A stretch of 7,725 nt of DNA, from positions 1 through 7,725 of the forward strand of contig JAFAVL010000031.1 of NCBI GenBank assembly GCA_019242465.1. Reading direction: 5' to 3'. The position numbers were made by a program, and so were the translations under genes. Positions 6,427 to 7,725 of this stretch are shown piece after piece; position 1 is the stretch's first letter, and each line of letters begins with the position of its first letter. This DNA is from Chroococcidiopsidaceae cyanobacterium CP_BM_RX_35 (GTDB lineage: Bacteria; Cyanobacteriota; Cyanobacteriia; Cyanobacteriales; Chroococcidiopsidaceae). The notes beneath the pieces were generated by a model. It saw only the letters and a program-made list of their open reading frames with translations. It was not told the origin of the DNA and did no database searches.

Positions 6427-7296
6427 ATGAAAATTGGCTCAGAAGCTCATAAGGAATTGTTCTGCTCTGACTTTATCAAGAGCTACAAAAAGTATGAGCC
6501 TGAACAGCTGCCGTGGCCAGATCTAGACAAAACAGACCTTGAGCGCCTGCGCTCAATCCCTTTTTGGGAAGAAGCTCTCAACACCGAGCAAAGAGCTGGC
6601 ACAAAAGTCAATGCTTACGCAAAGACAATTACAGATCCGCTGTTACAAGAAGCGATCGCTCTCCAGGGAATTGAGGAAGAACGTCATGCCCGGCTGTTTC
6701 AGTTTATGATTCAGCATTACGGTATTGAAGTTTCTGGGAGTCCTCCAGCCGAACTACCTGAAAACATCGAGCAAGCCTTCATTGATTTTGGCTACGGTGA
6801 GTGTTTGGATGCTTTCTTAGGCTTTGGACTTTTTAAAATTGCTCGCCAGTCTGGTTTCTTACCAGAATCAATGTTTAGCATCTTTGATCTGTTGCTACAT
6901 GAGGAATTACGCCATATCGTATTTTTTGTCAACTGGGCGGCTTACATACAGGCAAGTCGAGGTCGAGGCGCAAAATTGTTTCGAGCTGCGCATTCACTCT
7001 GGTATTACAGCCGGGCTGCTCAGCGCTTACTTGGTACTGTAAGTCATAGCGCTGATAGTAAAGGAAAAGACTTCTCCGCTACTGAAGCTAGCGTCTTCTT
7101 AGACGGTTTTAGCGTGGAGATGTTGCTGACGGAATGCCTACAGGAAAATGCGCGACGCATGAGTTGCTTTGATCGCAGATTGCTTCAGCCTCGACTCCTG
7201 CCAGTACTAGCTCAAGTCGCACTATCCGGCTTCAAACTCCTTCCTAAACGCCAACCTCGTCCTGAGAATCGTCTCCCAGAAGCCAAAACTCTCTAA
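6427..7296 (+). CDS. Ferritin-like di-iron protein of unknown substrate
   Basis: The protein has 289 residues from the ATG at 6427 (295 if the ATG at 6409 is used). A four-helix ferritin-like core carries a full di-iron ligand set. Numbered from 6409, these are Glu60 (helix A), Glu90-x-x-His93 in EEERHARL (helix B), Glu131 in YGECLDAF (helix C), and Glu166-x-x-His169 in HEELRHIVFF (helix D). Two ExxH pairs, each preceded by a lone Glu, are the pattern of di-iron carboxylate oxidases and oxygenases, including rubrerythrins and aldehyde-deformylating oxygenase. The sequence does not look like a classical ferritin, and I see no rubredoxin-type CxxC. The C-terminal third (about 185-280) is basic with a second helical region and no known motif, ending in a Pro/Arg-rich tail. 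It is probably cytoplasmic; there is no signal peptide. It stands alone, downstream of the channel remnant and convergent with the hydroquinone reductase gene. The fold is well supported; the reaction is unknown. Confidence 0.85.
   Translation: MKIGSEAHKELFCSDFIKSYKKYEPEQLPWPDLDKTDLERLRSIPFWEEALNTEQRAGTKVNAYAKTITDPLLQEAIALQGIEEERHARLFQFMIQHYGIEVSGSPPAELPENIEQAFIDFGYGECLDAFLGFGLFKIARQSGFLPESMFSIFDLLLHEELRHIVFFVNWAAYIQASRGRGAKLFRAAHSLWYYSRAAQRLLGTVSHSADSKGKDFSATEASVFLDGFSVEMLLTECLQENARRMSCFDRRLLQPRLLPVLAQVALSGFKLLPKRQPRPENRLPEAKTL
6652..6659. repeat. HIP1 octamer GCGATCGC
   Basis: Perfect copy, inside the ferritin-like gene just before helix B. Confidence 0.85.
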
Positions 7297-7367
7297 ATCA
7301 ACACCCAAATATTTCTGCGAATCCTCGATTGCTGGAGGCTTAGGCTTGATGGCTTTTTCACCGCGTC

Positions 7368-7725
7368 CTACACTTTAGCAACTGCACCCAAGCGGTAGCG
7401 ATCGAAAGGTGCCTCAAAATTAATGATTGGACCTTTGGGAACGATACGGGTTGGGTTAACTTTGGGGTGGCTTTTGTAGTAATGCCGTTTGATCTGATCC
7501 AGGTTGCATGTTTCCTTAACACCAGGCAACTGGTAAAGTTCCTTCAGGTAATTCCAGAGATTAGGATAATCTACAATGCGACGCAAGTTACATTTGAAAT
7601 GGACATAGTAGACTGCATCAAAGCGAAACAGAGTTGTAAACATACACCAATCCGCTTCTGTGATGCGATCGCCACAGAGGTAACGTTGCTGCTGCAACAC
7701 TGCTTCCCAATGGTCAAGTGCCTCA
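7368..7725 (-). CDS. Glutathionyl-hydroquinone reductase, C-terminal part (5' end off the right edge)
   Basis: The glutathione transferase fold enzyme (YqjG/ECM4 type) reduces glutathionyl-hydroquinones back to hydroquinones using glutathione. Only 118 C-terminal residues are present, out of about 320 usual for the family, so the catalytic cysteine in the thioredoxin-like domain lies outside. The visible helical domain is characteristic: YLCGDRITEADW, then FRFDAVYYVHFKCN, then YPNLWNYLKELYQLPGV, and a tail with IKRHYYKSHPKVNPTRIVPKGP. The frame stays open through the window edge, so the GTG at 7700 is internal and not the start. The stop TAG is at 7368-7370, 71 bp from the convergent ferritin-like gene. 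No hairpin terminator is obvious in that gap. Confidence 0.92.
   Translation of the reverse strand, partial: EALDHWEAVLQQQRYLCGDRITEADWCMFTTLFRFDAVYYVHFKCNLRRIVDYPNLWNYLKELYQLPGVKETCNLDQIKRHYYKSHPKVNPTRIVPKGPIINFEAPFDRYRLGAVAKV
7665..7672. repeat. HIP1 octamer GCGATCGC
   Basis: Perfect copy, inside the hydroquinone reductase gene at the GDRI codons. Confidence 0.85.

Noticed and set aside
7297..7367. Terminator hairpin between the ferritin-like and hydroquinone reductase genes
   Set aside because: CCTC...GAGG near 7323-7338 forms only a 4-bp stem and is not followed directly by a T-run.
7368..7700. A complete short gene starting at the GTG at 7700
   Set aside because: The frame continues open to the window edge with family-like sequence, and the protein lacks the thioredoxin-like domain, so it is the 3' part of a longer gene.

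Overview
The window looks like chromosomal DNA from a cyanobacterium, probably a Nostoc/Chroococcidiopsis-type lineage. Three things point there: four perfect copies of the HIP1 octamer GCGATCGC in 7.7 kb (chance expectation about 0.1), an octamer ATCTCCCC run in an AT-rich spacer of a kind common in such genomes, and protein families typical of cyanobacteria. No phage, transposase, CRISPR, rRNA or tRNA sequence is visible.

Layout, left to right. (1) 1-1329, minus: glucose-6-phosphate dehydrogenase; 443 N-terminal residues are present and the C-terminus runs off the left edge. (2) 1330-1951: a long AT-rich divergent spacer with two palindromes and a G-rich block that fits the G-quadruplex rule on the zwf sense strand. 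(3) 1952-3526, plus: a 524-aa cytoplasmic calcineurin-like metallophosphoesterase with a coiled-coil insertion. (4) 5927 down to 3543, minus: a probable two-gene operon, a zinc-less quinone oxidoreductase of the MDR superfamily followed 15 bp later by a type II NAD(P)H dehydrogenase (NDH-2). Its 3' end lies only 16 bp from that of the phosphoesterase gene. (5) About 5971-6252, plus: an unlisted remnant of a potassium channel, with the selectivity filter TTLGYGD and the last transmembrane helix but no N-terminal half. (6) 6427-7296, plus: a ferritin-like protein with a complete six-ligand di-iron site. (7) 7725 down to 7368, minus: the C-terminal third of a glutathionyl-hydroquinone reductase, running off the right edge.

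Most of the genes handle reducing equivalents: NADPH production (G6PDH), NAD(P)H-to-quinone transfer (the quinone reductase/NDH-2 pair), glutathione-dependent hydroquinone recycling, and a putative di-iron oxidoreductase. The first pair is probably co-transcribed. The wider grouping is suggestive but not shown to be one pathway. I do not see a clearly new multi-gene system. The items most worth following up are the hidden channel remnant, the cysteine-poor non-canonical G6PDH with its G-rich leader, and the di-iron protein of unknown substrate.
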